From the NCBI RefSeq assembly GCF_000745315.1, contig NZ_JQNQ01000001.1, forward strand, positions 992,001 through 1,056,000: 64,000 nt of DNA. Direction: 5' to 3'. Of this stretch, positions 24,959-35,283 are shown piece after piece. Positions within the stretch are counted from its first letter, which is position 1. Each line of letters opens with the position of its first letter. This DNA is from Salegentibacter sp. Hel_I_6. GTDB taxonomy: Bacteria; Bacteroidota; Bacteroidia; Flavobacteriales; Flavobacteriaceae. The translations under genes were made by a program, and so were the position numbers. Under the pieces are notes generated by a model. That model did not search any database and was not told the origin of the DNA. It worked only from the letters and a program-made list of their open reading frames with translations.

Positions 24959-27229
24959 CTACTCCTCTACCGTAAATTCATTGGTAAATTCGTGGTCTGA
25001 ACTTCCGGCAACGAAAAACTCGAATTCGCCGGGTTCTACTACAAATTCCAGATCTGCATTATAAAATTTCAGGTCTTCAGCGGTAAGCTCAAAACTCACT
25101 TCTTTTGTTTCACCTTTCTTTAAACTTATCTTTTTAAAGGCTTTCAACTCCTTCATTGGCGGCGTAATACTTCGTACTTTATCGTGCGTATATAACTGCA
25201 CCACTTCTTCCCCATCAAAATCACCGGTATTGGTAACCGTAGTGGTAATGGTAATACTACCGTTTTCGCTTAATTTATCACTACTTGCTTTTGTCTCCCC
25301 ATATTCAAAATTGGTGTACGAAAGTCCGTAGCCGAATGGCAATTGCGGGGTGTTTTCCACATCTAAATAATTAGACTTGAATTTCTGAAATTCAGAAGGT
25401 GATGCGGCTGGTCTACCTGTGGTTTTCATTCGGTAGTAAATTGGAATTTGCCCAACATTTCTTGGCCAGGTAGCAGTTAACTTTCCTGAAGGATTATAAT
25501 CTCCAAAAAGCACATCGGCTATGGCATTTCCGGCTTCTACACCTGGATGCCAAACCTGAAGGATACTTACCGGCATTTCCATTTCTTCGGAAATCACCAA
25601 CGGACGGCCACTCATTAATATTAACACTACGGGCTTTCCGGTTTTTACGAGTTCCCTGATCAATTTTTTCTGACTATCAGGAATATTTAAATTGGTACGG
25701 CTGGCAGCTTCCCCGCTCATTTCGGTAGCTTCTCCAACTACGGCCACAATTACATCGGCATCTTTAGAAACCTGTAAAGCTTCTTCTATCATTGCTTCAG
25801 GAGTTTCTTCCGAAATCTCGATACGCGGCCCAAAAACATTTACATTTTTAGCAAATGTAGTATCGTTACTAATATTGGCTCCTTTTGCATAAGAAATTTC
25901 AGCATTTGGAGCTACATTTTTTATTCCTTCCATCACCGGAACTGAAAGCTGAGGATTCCCGGTTGGTGCCCAGGTTCCAAGCATATTATTCTTATTATTT
26001 GCCAATGGTCCAACCAATGCAATTTTTGCATCTTTGGCCAATGGAAGTGTGTTTTCATGCTTTTTCAAAAGCACAAAAGAACGTTTTGCTGCTTTCCTGG
26101 CTACCGCCCTATTTTCTTCGGAAAGAATATCTTTTTCTGGCCTACTTTCATCTGAATATAAATAGGGATCGTCTAAAAGACCCAATTTATGTTTGGCTTC
26201 AAGAATTCTGCGAGCCGCTTTGGTGATCTGTTCTTCGGAAACTTTGCCTTCTTCCACAGATTTCTTCAGGGTAGTAAACCCTTCTCCAACCATATCCATA
26301 TCAAGTCCGGCGTTTATAGCCAAAGCCGAAACATCCTGCAGGTCTCCCATTCCGTGGGCAATCATTTCGTTTACCGAAGTATAATCTGAAACTACAAAAC
26401 CTTCAAAACCCCAGCGCTCGCGAAATAAATCGGTAATTAACCATTTATTTCCTGAAGCAGGAACGCCGTGAATATCATTAAAGGAAGTCATTGCGCTGGC
26501 AACACCTGCATCTACCGCAGCTTTGTATGGCGGTAAATATTCATTGAACATTTTTATTTTACTCATATCTACCGAATTGTAATCCCGGCCGGCCTCAGAA
26601 GCTCCATATAGCGCTAAATGTTTTACGGTAGCGATCATTGTATTAGGCGCAGTAAAATCATCTCCCTGGTAACCTTCTACCATTGCTTTTGCAACCTGGG
26701 AACCCAAATAAGGATCTTCCCCGGCACCTTCAGCAATACGACCCCAACGCGGATCGCGAGCTATGTCTACCATTGGCGAGAAATTCCAGTTAATCCCATC
26801 GGCCGTAGCTTCTTTAGCCGCAATTTGAGCGGTTTCTTTGATCAAATCCATATCCCAGCTGGAAGAAAGTCCCAATGGAATAGGAAAAGTGGTTTTATAT
26901 CCGTGAATAACATCAGACCCAATTAGCAACGGAATTCCAAGTCGGGAATTCTCTACTGCAAGCTTTTGTGCCTGTCTTACTTTTTCGGGGCTGGAAACAC
27001 CAAAAACACCACCAACATTTCCTTCTTTTATTTTGGTTTCTACGTCTTCACTTACTACAGATCCTGTAGCAACGCCACCACCGGGAGTAAGCAGGTTAAG
27101 CTGGCCAATTTTTTCTTCCAGCGTCATTTTCTTTAATAATTCCTCTACCTCCGGAACTCTTTCCTGGGCATTTAGGAATGAAATTCCCATAAAAATTATG
27201 AGGCTCATTGATAGATAAATTCTTCTCAT
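24959..27229 (-). CDS. bglX: Glycoside hydrolase family 3 beta-glucosidase
   Basis: Exported exo-beta-glucosidase of 756 residues. Signal about 1-21; GH3 TIM barrel, then the alpha/beta sandwich, and a C-terminal fibronectin type III domain. The nucleophile Asp is in FVVSDYTSVN, and the substrate pocket shows DPRWGR and KHLALYG. It is the last gene of the PUL operon. GH3 enzymes from beta-1,2-glucan loci (such as BT_3567) degrade sophorooligosaccharides, which would fit the GH144 partners, but GH3 specificity cannot be read from this sequence. I use bglX for family resemblance only. Confidence 0.93.
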   Translation of the reverse strand: MRRIYLSMSLIIFMGISFLNAQERVPEVEELLKKMTLEEKIGQLNLLTPGGGVATGSVVSEDVETKIKEGNVGGVFGVSSPEKVRQAQKLAVENSRLGIPLLIGSDVIHGYKTTFPIPLGLSSSWDMDLIKETAQIAAKEATADGINWNFSPMVDIARDPRWGRIAEGAGEDPYLGSQVAKAMVEGYQGDDFTAPNTMIATVKHLALYGASEAGRDYNSVDMSKIKMFNEYLPPYKAAVDAGVASAMTSFNDIHGVPASGNKWLITDLFRERWGFEGFVVSDYTSVNEMIAHGMGDLQDVSALAINAGLDMDMVGEGFTTLKKSVEEGKVSEEQITKAARRILEAKHKLGLLDDPYLYSDESRPEKDILSEENRAVARKAAKRSFVLLKKHENTLPLAKDAKIALVGPLANNKNNMLGTWAPTGNPQLSVPVMEGIKNVAPNAEISYAKGANISNDTTFAKNVNVFGPRIEISEETPEAMIEEALQVSKDADVIVAVVGEATEMSGEAASRTNLNIPDSQKKLIRELVKTGKPVVLILMSGRPLVISEEMEMPVSILQVWHPGVEAGNAIADVLFGDYNPSGKLTATWPRNVGQIPIYYRMKTTGRPAASPSEFQKFKSNYLDVENTPQLPFGYGLSYTNFEYGETKASSDKLSENGSITITTTVTNTGDFDGEEVVQLYTHDKVRSITPPMKELKAFKKISLKKGETKEVSFELTAEDLKFYNADLEFVVEPGEFEFFVAGSSDHEFTNEFTVEE

Positions 27230-27267
27230 TTTTCCTAATCTTTAGATTTTATAATTTGGTTTTTCGG

Positions 27268-29073
27268 TTATTCTGCTTGTAATATTTCAGATCTTTTAGA
27301 TATGCCATTTTCATTGAATGCTTCAATACTGAAATAATACTCTGTATCACGGTCCAGGCTGCGCATAAAATGTTCATTTTCATCATAAATTAACCATGAA
27401 TGGTATAATTTATCCGGGGCGATTCCCCAGCGAATATTATAACCCTGGGCACCTTTCACCGGCTTCCACTCCAGGGAAATATCTCTCCTGTCTTCCTTTC
27501 GAGAAATTTCGAATCCCTTAACCTTAGCAGGCTTTTGACCTAAACCTTTCCCAAAAACCCTAATTTCAGATAGAGCGAGATTATTCCCCGGAACTGCAAT
27601 ATTATTATAGCGCACGTATTTAGCCTTTACTGGCTGATTAAGCGGAATGTAGGCATTTGGTGTATCTTCAAAACTCTTACTTCTATCTACAACAGTTTTC
27701 CAGTTTTCACCATCTTCTGAAACCTCTAAGGTATACCGGTGTCGTAAACCTTCGGTACGGGTATAAATACCAGATTCCTGGTCGTGAAAATTCAGCTGAA
27801 AAGCATAGATATTTCCGGGCGCCAGCATTTCTATCTCCACCCATTGCTTATCGTCATTAGCTTCAGCAACCCAAAAAGATTTCGGACTTTCATCGGTTAA
27901 TAGCTTGGAAATAATTTCACCTTCACCATTCTTTTCCAAAGGCATTTCGGTAATATCAAAATCACCATCTGTGGCAGTGCTTTTTCTAACCTGCATTTGT
28001 GAAGAAGAAACGGTTGTTTTTCCTTTATAGGAAAGCAACATCCAGCCATTGTGCAGTCCTGCTTTCGTAGGATGATCTGGACCGTACAAAGGATAATCGC
28101 CATAGCTGGTAATGGTGTACATTAAACCTTCGTCATCAAAATAGGTTGGAAACATAGCCAGCCTGCGTTCCCAATGAGAATTAGAAGCGAGGGCCATGGT
28201 GGCAAAATGCCAGTATTGTCCGTTGGTTTGTTGCATGGTAATCCCGTGGCCGGCACCATTGGTAAAGCCGCCCGGCTTTAAACTCATAGGATTGTTTTTC
28301 ATGTATTTAAAAGGACCAAGTGGTGTTTCGCCTACGTAAGCGGCATCGGCATAAACATTAAATTGTGTCCCGGGCGCTGCATATTGCAAATAGTATTTTC
28401 CATCGTGTTTGGTCATGGAAGCACCTTCCATATATCCTTCTTTCAAGGTTGGGTGGTAATTGTTTTCGCCAAAGCGTTCCCAACCGTGTTCTTCTTCTAC
28501 CAGGTTAATAAGTTCCTTTTCGACCCCGGTTTCAAGAAAACGATCGTCTTTATCCAGCATTTTAACCTTAAGTGGATGTACATTAGACGAACCCCAATAC
28601 AAATAGGTTTTCCCGTCATCATCAATAAACAATTCTGAATCCTGGATGTTATTAGAAATTGAAGCCGTTGGTGTCCACTTACCACTTTTCGGATCATCGG
28701 TGTACAAAATACTTCCATAACCTGCAGGATCTCCGGCAAAATAAACTAGGGAGTCATTATAATTAAAAGCGGTTGGGGCATTGGAACCTTCAAAATACCA
28801 TTGTTCTGGTTTAATAAATTCCCAATTGATCAAATCTTTAGAATACCAGTACCCAAAAGAACGGGTAACAAACATATAATATTCGCCCTGAAATTCAATT
28901 ACGGCAGGATCGGCACCCGAACGATAAGAAATATTCTTACTGGAATTATAAACCATATAGGTATAATCAATATCAAGGGGATTGATATAGGTTTCCGGCA
29001 CCACTTCCTGTGCATTTAACATTGCACCACAAAGTATGGTGGCAATTGCAATTAACTTTTTGAAATTTTTCAT
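27268..29073 (-). CDS. Glycoside hydrolase family 43 with F5/8-type carbohydrate-binding and FN3 domains
   Basis: Exported 601-residue enzyme: signal about 1-21, then a five-bladed propeller (about 40-340) with the catalytic base Asp in SGADPAVIEF, an Asp near QDSELFIDDDG and the acid Glu in YMEGASM. A discoidin-like F5/8 C module (about 380-510) and a fibronectin type III domain follow. GH43 enzymes cleave arabinose, xylose or galactose side groups. It is in the operon between the esterase and GH3. The side-chain activity suggests the target glycan is decorated. Confidence 0.88.
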   Translation of the reverse strand: MKNFKKLIAIATILCGAMLNAQEVVPETYINPLDIDYTYMVYNSSKNISYRSGADPAVIEFQGEYYMFVTRSFGYWYSKDLINWEFIKPEQWYFEGSNAPTAFNYNDSLVYFAGDPAGYGSILYTDDPKSGKWTPTASISNNIQDSELFIDDDGKTYLYWGSSNVHPLKVKMLDKDDRFLETGVEKELINLVEEEHGWERFGENNYHPTLKEGYMEGASMTKHDGKYYLQYAAPGTQFNVYADAAYVGETPLGPFKYMKNNPMSLKPGGFTNGAGHGITMQQTNGQYWHFATMALASNSHWERRLAMFPTYFDDEGLMYTITSYGDYPLYGPDHPTKAGLHNGWMLLSYKGKTTVSSSQMQVRKSTATDGDFDITEMPLEKNGEGEIISKLLTDESPKSFWVAEANDDKQWVEIEMLAPGNIYAFQLNFHDQESGIYTRTEGLRHRYTLEVSEDGENWKTVVDRSKSFEDTPNAYIPLNQPVKAKYVRYNNIAVPGNNLALSEIRVFGKGLGQKPAKVKGFEISRKEDRRDISLEWKPVKGAQGYNIRWGIAPDKLYHSWLIYDENEHFMRSLDRDTEYYFSIEAFNENGISKRSEILQAE

Positions 29074-29080
29074 CTACTAA

Positions 29081-29884
29081 TTATTTTTCATTTTCCAGGC
29101 TATGCGAGAATAACCAGGGCAATAAATTAGGTTCTGCAAATGCTGAATCCCAGCTATTATGATTGTCGTCTGGGTATAAAGAAAGCTTGGCATTGCCACC
29201 ATAGTGATTAATAGACCGAGCCATTGCTTCAGAATATTTTGGAAGTACTACATCATCTTTTTTTCCGTGGAAAAGCCAAATATTAAAACCTTCCGGATAT
29301 TCTTTTGCTATTTCCGGATTGGCCCCACCGCAAATAGCAAAGGCTGCTGCAAACATTTCAGGCTTTTTATAAATTATCTCGAAGGTTCCCATTCCTCCCA
29401 TTGAAAGTCCGCCCACGTAAATTCGATCTTTATTGACGTAATCTTTGGAAGTCATTTTATCCATAAGTTCCATGACTAATTGTAGAGATTTCGTTGCGGG
29501 CTTTTCATTCATAAAATCGAATTGAAAAGGAACCGTATCCCGATTCACTTCTACCTTTGCCCAGTAATCATCTTTTGGTGCCTGCGGAAAAATAACTATT
29601 GCGGAAAATTCTTCCTGATGCTCTAAAAACAAATCACTGCCGTGGGTTAATTGTGACTGGTTATCACTACCTCTTTCTCCAGCACCGTGCAGAAACAAAA
29701 CCACAGGATATTCCTTTTCTTCAGAAAAATTCTTTGGAAATAGAATGCGGTAATTTAGAGTATCAGCATTTTTTATAAAATGTTCCTTTTTAAAAGCTTC
29801 ATTCTCCTGTGCTTCTACTGAAAATGGTACTATGAGTAAAATCACCAGTAAAACCGCTAAGACGTATAAGAATCTCTTTTTCAT
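29081..29884 (-). CDS. Secreted alpha/beta-hydrolase (PHB-depolymerase/CE1-like esterase)
   Basis: Exported esterase of 267 residues: signal about 1-25, oxyanion HGAGERGSDN, nucleophile elbow GGLSMGG, Asp in HGKKDDVVLP and His in DDNHNSW. It resembles the LpqC/PHB-depolymerase type that removes acyl or aryl groups from glycans. Its stop codon lies 7 bp before the GH43 start, so it is co-transcribed. Together with the esterase at 21351-22250, the locus encodes two different esterases, meaning the substrate likely carries ester groups. Confidence 0.85.
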   Translation of the reverse strand: MKKRFLYVLAVLLVILLIVPFSVEAQENEAFKKEHFIKNADTLNYRILFPKNFSEEKEYPVVLFLHGAGERGSDNQSQLTHGSDLFLEHQEEFSAIVIFPQAPKDDYWAKVEVNRDTVPFQFDFMNEKPATKSLQLVMELMDKMTSKDYVNKDRIYVGGLSMGGMGTFEIIYKKPEMFAAAFAICGGANPEIAKEYPEGFNIWLFHGKKDDVVLPKYSEAMARSINHYGGNAKLSLYPDDNHNSWDSAFAEPNLLPWLFSHSLENEK

Positions 29885-29903
29885 ATTTATTTTTTTGATG
29901 CTA

Positions 29904-30902
29904 TTATTTTAATTGAATATTTTCAAAAGTGAAATCGTGTGCTTTTTCTGTCTTAAACTCGTCAAGCCAGGGCGAGTAGGTTTTTACTTCAATTCTTTGA
30001 TTTTCGGGATTAACTTTAATAATTCTTAAAAAACCATTTCCACCATTTTCTGAGCCTTCCACCCCTTTTTGATAATTGGCAAGCATCTGGTAAACCTTAT
30101 TCCCATTTTCACCTTCGCTTACTAAAGTTCCAACGCCAGATTTAAGAATATGCCCGGAAAACACCATTGAAATATTATGGTGCTTTTTAATTAGTTTTTC
30201 CCAGAGTTGACCACCATTATTTGGAGCTTCTTCGCCGGCATCCTCCCCTATTCCGTAGTTCTCAGGAAGCCACCAATCCTCACCGTCGTGCAGTGTGCTA
30301 TCTTCGTAAACATAAGCGTGGGTTGCTATGATGAAATTATGCTCCGAATATTTTTCTATCATCTCATCTGCCCACTTAATAGTTTTATTTCTGGGACCAA
30401 ACTCCAACGACAAAACCATCCAATTTTGATCCCCGATCTTAAACTCACTCAAAAGATTATCAATTTTTCCTTCGGGAAATGAAGCTACAAGATTAGGAAT
30501 CTCATTTGGTGAAAAGTAGGCATTGGCCATAGCGGTATTCCGGGTATCGGCAAATTCCCCGCTTTCACTTCCCATATCGTGATTTCCTAAAGCGAAAGAA
30601 TATGGAACTTTTCCCTGGATAAGATTGAAGCCTTTTTTAGCAATATCCCATTCTTTACCGTTGTTATTCTGGGTAATGTCTCCCACGTGCAGGGCAAAGG
30701 AAAATCTATCTTTATTATTGGCTAACCAACGCATTTGATGCAAATAGATTTCTGGATATTCTTCAACATAAGTCTGGGTATCCGGCAGTACTACAAATTC
30801 AAAAGACTTCTGTTGAGCCAATGAGAAACCTGTAATCAATACTGTGCCAAGTATCAGAATAAAACTCCGAATACGGTTAAAATATGTTAGCTCGTAATTC
30901 AT
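29904..30902 (-). CDS. Secreted metallophosphoesterase
   Basis: Calcineurin-like metallophosphoesterase of 332 residues with an export signal (about 1-29). All metal motifs are present: LPDTQTY, HVGDITQN, ALGNHDMG, IATHAY and VFSGHIL. It should hydrolyse phosphomonoesters or phosphodiesters in the periplasm or outside. Its place inside a glycan operon is notable: it may remove phosphoglycerol or similar groups from a decorated glucan. It starts 5 bp after the GH144-type gene. Its precise substrate cannot be predicted. Confidence 0.88.
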   Translation of the reverse strand: MNYELTYFNRIRSFILILGTVLITGFSLAQQKSFEFVVLPDTQTYVEEYPEIYLHQMRWLANNKDRFSFALHVGDITQNNNGKEWDIAKKGFNLIQGKVPYSFALGNHDMGSESGEFADTRNTAMANAYFSPNEIPNLVASFPEGKIDNLLSEFKIGDQNWMVLSLEFGPRNKTIKWADEMIEKYSEHNFIIATHAYVYEDSTLHDGEDWWLPENYGIGEDAGEEAPNNGGQLWEKLIKKHHNISMVFSGHILKSGVGTLVSEGENGNKVYQMLANYQKGVEGSENGGNGFLRIIKVNPENQRIEVKTYSPWLDEFKTEKAHDFTFENIQLK

Positions 30903-30907
30903 ATAAA

Positions 30908-32284
30908 TTAATCAGAGGTATTAAATCCTAATTTTTCGAGACCGTTTTGTACTTCGGGAGCGCCCATAAATAGATCCCAGATCAAGCCTGATCTGTAATT
31001 TTCTATCATTACAACCTGTGGTCCCTGGTCTATTGCCAGATATTTTGGAGCTACCCAATCTTCACCTTCAAGGCTATAAGCATCGTAAAATCCGGCTGGT
31101 CCCCAAAGCAATTCGTTTTGATCCTCAAAGAAATACCTCATCGCATTCATAGAAAGTTCTGGAGTATAAGGGATAGAACTAATCGCCGCAGTTGGCGAAA
31201 CCACTCCTTTATCATCATCTGGAGAATGAGCGGTATAGCCAATACCATCATCTTCGTTACGGGTATAACTTGCAGTTAGACCCCAGGAATTTTCATTGTA
31301 GGTTTCAGAATTATTCGGGTTTTCCTGGGTGTACTCATAATTGATTTTGGTATGATTTACATTCAGATCCCAGTAATTAGCATATTTATCTTCAAGACCT
31401 TTCGGATTCAACCCTAAATAAGAATAATGGGCCCAAAAAAGTGGTCCGGCTTTATCGCCGCGAGTGTTATGCTTTAGTATTAAAGGAATTCCATAAGCCT
31501 CTTTATCACTTACTATATTCCCGCTACGAGCCCAACCATCGTGATAAGCTTTGGCATCAATCGCGTGATCTGGAGAAGAAGCAGCCATTACGTAAGTGAT
31601 CAAACACTCGTTATAGCCTTCTATCATAAAGTCCATTTCCCACTGGTAATCTGGTGACCAGTGCCAGTAGAGTCCGTTTTTGTTGTTGGTGTACCATTCC
31701 CATTCAATGCCTTTCCAAAGCTCATCATATTTTGCTGCTACGGCTTTTTCTTCTTCATTTCCATTTTTTAAATATTCACGAACTACAATAAATCCCTGCG
31801 CCAAAAATGAAGTTTCCACAAGATCCCCTCCATTATCTTTATCGCTAAAAGCCTGTACATCGCCTGTTTCACCGTTTAACCAGTGTGGCCATACCCCGTG
31901 AAATCTCGGAGCATTATTTAAAAAATCAGCAATTTTATCCAAGCGGGCAACCGCTGAATCACGCTGAATCCATTTCCGTTCCATTCCTGAAACTATAGCC
32001 ATAAGTCCGAATCCTGAGCCTCCTGTGGTTACTACGTGCTCATCGTTTTTCGGGTAATCCCCGTCAGGATGATAGCGTTCTCGTGCCATTCCGGAATTTG
32101 GTTCAGCGTAATCCCAGAAATATTTAAGGGTTTGCTTCTGAACCGTATCTAATAATGCTTCTTCTGAGAGTGTTTCAGTTTCTGACTTTTCTAGCTCATT
32201 TTTATTTTTTTCTGATTCGCTTTTGCAGCCAAAAAGTAGTAGGCTGATGATGAAAAAGCTTAAAATTGATTGATAGTTAGTCAT
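30908..32284 (-). CDS. GH144-type (glucoamylase-like fold) lipoprotein, copy A
   Basis: Surface-type lipoprotein of 458 residues: lipobox with Cys20 (LLFGCKSES) followed by an acidic linker, then an alpha/alpha-barrel of the Glycoamylase/GH144 fold (about 45-455) with DTVQKQTLKYFWDYAEPNSG, GGSGFGLMAIVSG and GLYWHWSPDYQWEM. The founding GH144 enzyme, from Chitinophaga pinensis, is an endo-beta-1,2-glucanase. Automatic pipelines often call this family glucoamylase; I think beta-1,2-glucanase is closer. A paralog lies just upstream in the operon. Confidence 0.87.
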   Translation of the reverse strand: MTNYQSILSFFIISLLLFGCKSESEKNKNELEKSETETLSEEALLDTVQKQTLKYFWDYAEPNSGMARERYHPDGDYPKNDEHVVTTGGSGFGLMAIVSGMERKWIQRDSAVARLDKIADFLNNAPRFHGVWPHWLNGETGDVQAFSDKDNGGDLVETSFLAQGFIVVREYLKNGNEEEKAVAAKYDELWKGIEWEWYTNNKNGLYWHWSPDYQWEMDFMIEGYNECLITYVMAASSPDHAIDAKAYHDGWARSGNIVSDKEAYGIPLILKHNTRGDKAGPLFWAHYSYLGLNPKGLEDKYANYWDLNVNHTKINYEYTQENPNNSETYNENSWGLTASYTRNEDDGIGYTAHSPDDDKGVVSPTAAISSIPYTPELSMNAMRYFFEDQNELLWGPAGFYDAYSLEGEDWVAPKYLAIDQGPQVVMIENYRSGLIWDLFMGAPEVQNGLEKLGFNTSD

Positions 32285-32393
32285 TATATATAATTTTTGA
32301 TTTTCGGTTTTAAAATTATTTTTGTGCCTGGAAATGAAAAATTCTGACCTAATAAAATTGGTCTTTCAGATTAACATACAAAGTCTTCAAGAA

Positions 32394-33731
32394 TTAGTAG
32401 TTAAAATCAAGTTTATCTAATCCTGCTTTAATTTCTTCATCCTGCATAAAAAGCTCCCAAAGTAAACCAGTTCGATAGTTTTCTATCATTGCGATGATAG
32501 GCCCCTGATCTATTGCCAGATAACCATCGGCAAACCAACCTACTTCTTCAGAAAAAGCATCATAAAATCCATAATCTCCCCAAAGATCATCGCCTAAATC
32601 TTCATAGAAATAGCGCATAGCACGCATAGACTCTTCAGGTGTATATGGAAATGATGAGATCGCAGCAGTTGGAGCAATTATTCCTTTATCATTTGTAGGG
32701 CTATGGGCAGAATATCCATCGTAGCCTGTACTTGCAGTTAAACCCCAGGAATTTTCGCTATACCCCTCATAGTTATTAGGGTTACTAACTACATATTCAT
32801 AATTAATAAGGCTATGTGACACATTTTGTTGCCAATAATCAGCATATTGATCGCTTAGATTTCTGGGATCTAATCCTATAAAAGAATAATGTGCAAAGAA
32901 TAATGGCCCACCTAACTCGGGTCCCATTGGTAAGGAATTACCGTAATAACTTCTGCCGGTTTGAATGCTTCCATTAGAAGCCCAACCCTGGTGATAAACC
33001 TCTGCATCTACGGGATGGGTTGGAGAGGCAGCTGCAAGAATATATACCATTAGAGATTCATTCCAGCCTTTTACCTGTAAGTTTTTTTCAAATTCAAAAT
33101 TTGGAGACCAGTGCCAATAAATTACATTTTCACCCTGGGTGTACCAATCCCATTCTACAGCTTCCCAAAGTTCTGTTATTCGATTTTTAATTTCTGTTTC
33201 TTCAGCAAAATAACTTCTATTAATTAAGAGTCCCTGAATTAAAAAAGCTGTTTCTACAATATCTCCACCATCATCATTTGCAGAAAATGGCTGCGTTGCA
33301 CCTGTATCATCTCTATACCAGTGCGCAAAAGCTCCATGGTAGGTAGAAACGTTTTCTAAATAAGTTAATATTTTATCGAGTCGTTGTATTGCTTCTGTTT
33401 TGCTAATCCAACCTCGTTCTACTGCAGCAGGAAATGATGCCAATCCGAAACCAGATCCACCCGTGGTAATTATATTACTGTCATTAGATCTTTCTTTAGC
33501 AAGTCCTGAATTTGTGGCTGCAAAATCCCAAAAATATTTGAACGTTTGCTGCTGTACATTATCCAGTAATTCTTCATCTGAAAGTGAAGGAATTTGTTCT
33601 TCAGGTGCTTCAATTTCTTCTTCTGAAATTTCTTCAGAAGTGTCATCAGAAAAATCATTTTCATCATTAGATGAACTGCATCCAAATAGAAAAATTGAGA
33701 GGATAAATATGTATAGAAGTTTTATTTTCAA
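32394..33731 (-). CDS. GH144-type (glucoamylase-like fold) lipoprotein, copy B, with a TTG start
   Basis: A paralog of the next gene: same fold (QQQTFKYFWDFAATNSG, GGSGFGLASFPAAVE, VIYWHWSPNFEFEK, ENYRTGLLWELF). The natural signal peptide begins with KIKLLYIFILSIFLFGC (lipobox Cys at SIFLFGC), and the codon directly before KIK is TTG, which I take as the start at 33731. There is no ATG in frame between the preceding stop and this point; an upstream TTG at 33779 would add a hydrophobic extension that does not look like part of the signal. After the Cys there is a Ser/Asp/Glu-rich linker about 45 residues long, which would lift the enzyme off the membrane. Confidence 0.82.
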   Translation of the reverse strand: MKIKLLYIFILSIFLFGCSSSNDENDFSDDTSEEISEEEIEAPEEQIPSLSDEELLDNVQQQTFKYFWDFAATNSGLAKERSNDSNIITTGGSGFGLASFPAAVERGWISKTEAIQRLDKILTYLENVSTYHGAFAHWYRDDTGATQPFSANDDGGDIVETAFLIQGLLINRSYFAEETEIKNRITELWEAVEWDWYTQGENVIYWHWSPNFEFEKNLQVKGWNESLMVYILAAASPTHPVDAEVYHQGWASNGSIQTGRSYYGNSLPMGPELGGPLFFAHYSFIGLDPRNLSDQYADYWQQNVSHSLINYEYVVSNPNNYEGYSENSWGLTASTGYDGYSAHSPTNDKGIIAPTAAISSFPYTPEESMRAMRYFYEDLGDDLWGDYGFYDAFSEEVGWFADGYLAIDQGPIIAMIENYRTGLLWELFMQDEEIKAGLDKLDFNY

Positions 33732-33811
33732 AAGAAAGAGAATTAAAAAAAGAGAAAAAATTAGCCCCGCGGCCCTCAAAGAGTCGCGGAACTAATAAAA
33801 TTTAAGTTTTA

Positions 33812-35266
33812 CTACCAACCTGGATTCTGCTCCATTTCCGGAGTCTGAATTAATTGATTTTCTGGAATTGGGAATAGATAGTGTCTTTCCTGAAAACTTT
33901 TTCCATCTGCAGCCATAGCTTCTGGAGCTTGTCTTGTTCTTATCAAATCAAACCAACGATCATGCTCAAAGGCTAGTTCCAATCTTCTTTCGTTCCAAAT
34001 CTTCTCAAGAAGTTCTTGCTGGCCAAGACCACTAACAGCAGCAAGATCTACCCTATTACGCACCTGGTTAAGGGCCGCTTCTGCTGCCCCAATATTCCCG
34101 AGTTGTGCCTCAGCCTCAGCTTTGATTAAAAGGACCTCTGCATATCGCAACATTCTAACGTTTTTATCACCATGAGAATCTCCTGCGTTAGCACTGGAAT
34201 AAGCTTTCTCATTATAACGAGGATTTTCTACAGATGGATCAACCACTCTACCATCCCATAAAGTTTCTCCTGCAAAAATAATAGTAGCATTTTTACGAAT
34301 TTCATCTCCTTCTGCATCAAAAGCATCTACCAGGTTTTCTGAAGGCACATTAAAGCCCCAGCCCCAGCCACTGGTTCCTCGAGCTCCCTGAACTTGTGAG
34401 TACTGCTGTACACCTTTAGCTATAGGCTCACCCCTGGCCTGAATTTCAAAAATTGATTCTACCCCATTCTCTGAATATTCTCTCCAAATATCTTCGAAAT
34501 TAGGTTCTAAACCATACTCGCCAGAACTAATAACAGCATTAGCCATTTCTGCAGCCATAGTCCAATTTTCCTGATATAAGTATACTTTGGATAGTAAAGC
34601 TTGGGCAGCTCCTCTTGTAGCGCGTCCTAAATCCTGACTTGAATATTCACTTTTAGCGGGTAATACATCAATAGCATCAAGTAAATCCTGCTCTATATAA
34701 TCATAAACTTCATCGCTTGGAATTCTTTCCGAAAGATCGGCATCAGAATCTATAACTGGTGAGCCGTCTTCTAACGTCATCTCTCCCTGAATAGTAACAT
34801 CACCAAAAGAGCGTACTAAAAAAAAGTAGTTTACAGCACGTAAGAATTTAGCTTCTCCAATTAGCCTATTCGTATTCTCACCATTTTCTTCTTGAGCAAC
34901 GGCGATTGCGTAATTGGCACGACCAATCGTTTTATACCAGGTTTCCCACATTGCACGTAATGATGCTATAGTACTTGAAAAAGTAAGATCATCTAATACA
35001 TGTTTGTCTCCACCAGTATCACTATCAGCACTTCCTTTATCTGCATTATCTGAAATAATTTCAGTGATCCCTAGATAAGAAAATGCATAAGAGAACCCTG
35101 TGAAGTTACCATATACACCTGTTACGAAGTCTTCTGCCGTAAAATTTTCATCTCTATCTTCTGCTGTGATACGATCTCTAGAATCTACGTCTAAAAAATC
35201 TTCGCTACAGCTAATTAAAACACTAATTGCAAACAGTGTAATAAATATTTTATTTAAGTATTTCAT
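33812..35266 (-). CDS. SusD/RagB family glycan-binding lipoprotein
   Basis: Surface lipoprotein of 484 residues that presents glycan to SusC. The lipobox Cys is at residue 20 (LISCSEDF), the SusD N-part includes AEDFVTGVYGNFTGF, and the C-terminal signature is RRLELAFEHDRWFDLIRTRQ followed by RHYLFPIPENQLIQTPEM. Its start lies 17 bp after the susC stop. It is the second gene of the PUL operon. Confidence 0.95.
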   Translation of the reverse strand: MKYLNKIFITLFAISVLISCSEDFLDVDSRDRITAEDRDENFTAEDFVTGVYGNFTGFSYAFSYLGITEIISDNADKGSADSDTGGDKHVLDDLTFSSTIASLRAMWETWYKTIGRANYAIAVAQEENGENTNRLIGEAKFLRAVNYFFLVRSFGDVTIQGEMTLEDGSPVIDSDADLSERIPSDEVYDYIEQDLLDAIDVLPAKSEYSSQDLGRATRGAAQALLSKVYLYQENWTMAAEMANAVISSGEYGLEPNFEDIWREYSENGVESIFEIQARGEPIAKGVQQYSQVQGARGTSGWGWGFNVPSENLVDAFDAEGDEIRKNATIIFAGETLWDGRVVDPSVENPRYNEKAYSSANAGDSHGDKNVRMLRYAEVLLIKAEAEAQLGNIGAAEAALNQVRNRVDLAAVSGLGQQELLEKIWNERRLELAFEHDRWFDLIRTRQAPEAMAADGKSFQERHYLFPIPENQLIQTPEMEQNPGW

Positions 35267-35283
35267 AATAAATTTTTTTTTGA

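Noticed and set aside
30908..33731. Naming the GH144 genes glucoamylase
   Set aside because: The name is a common pipeline label; the family founder is an endo-beta-1,2-glucanase, so starch use is not supported here and there is no GH13 or GH97 gene.
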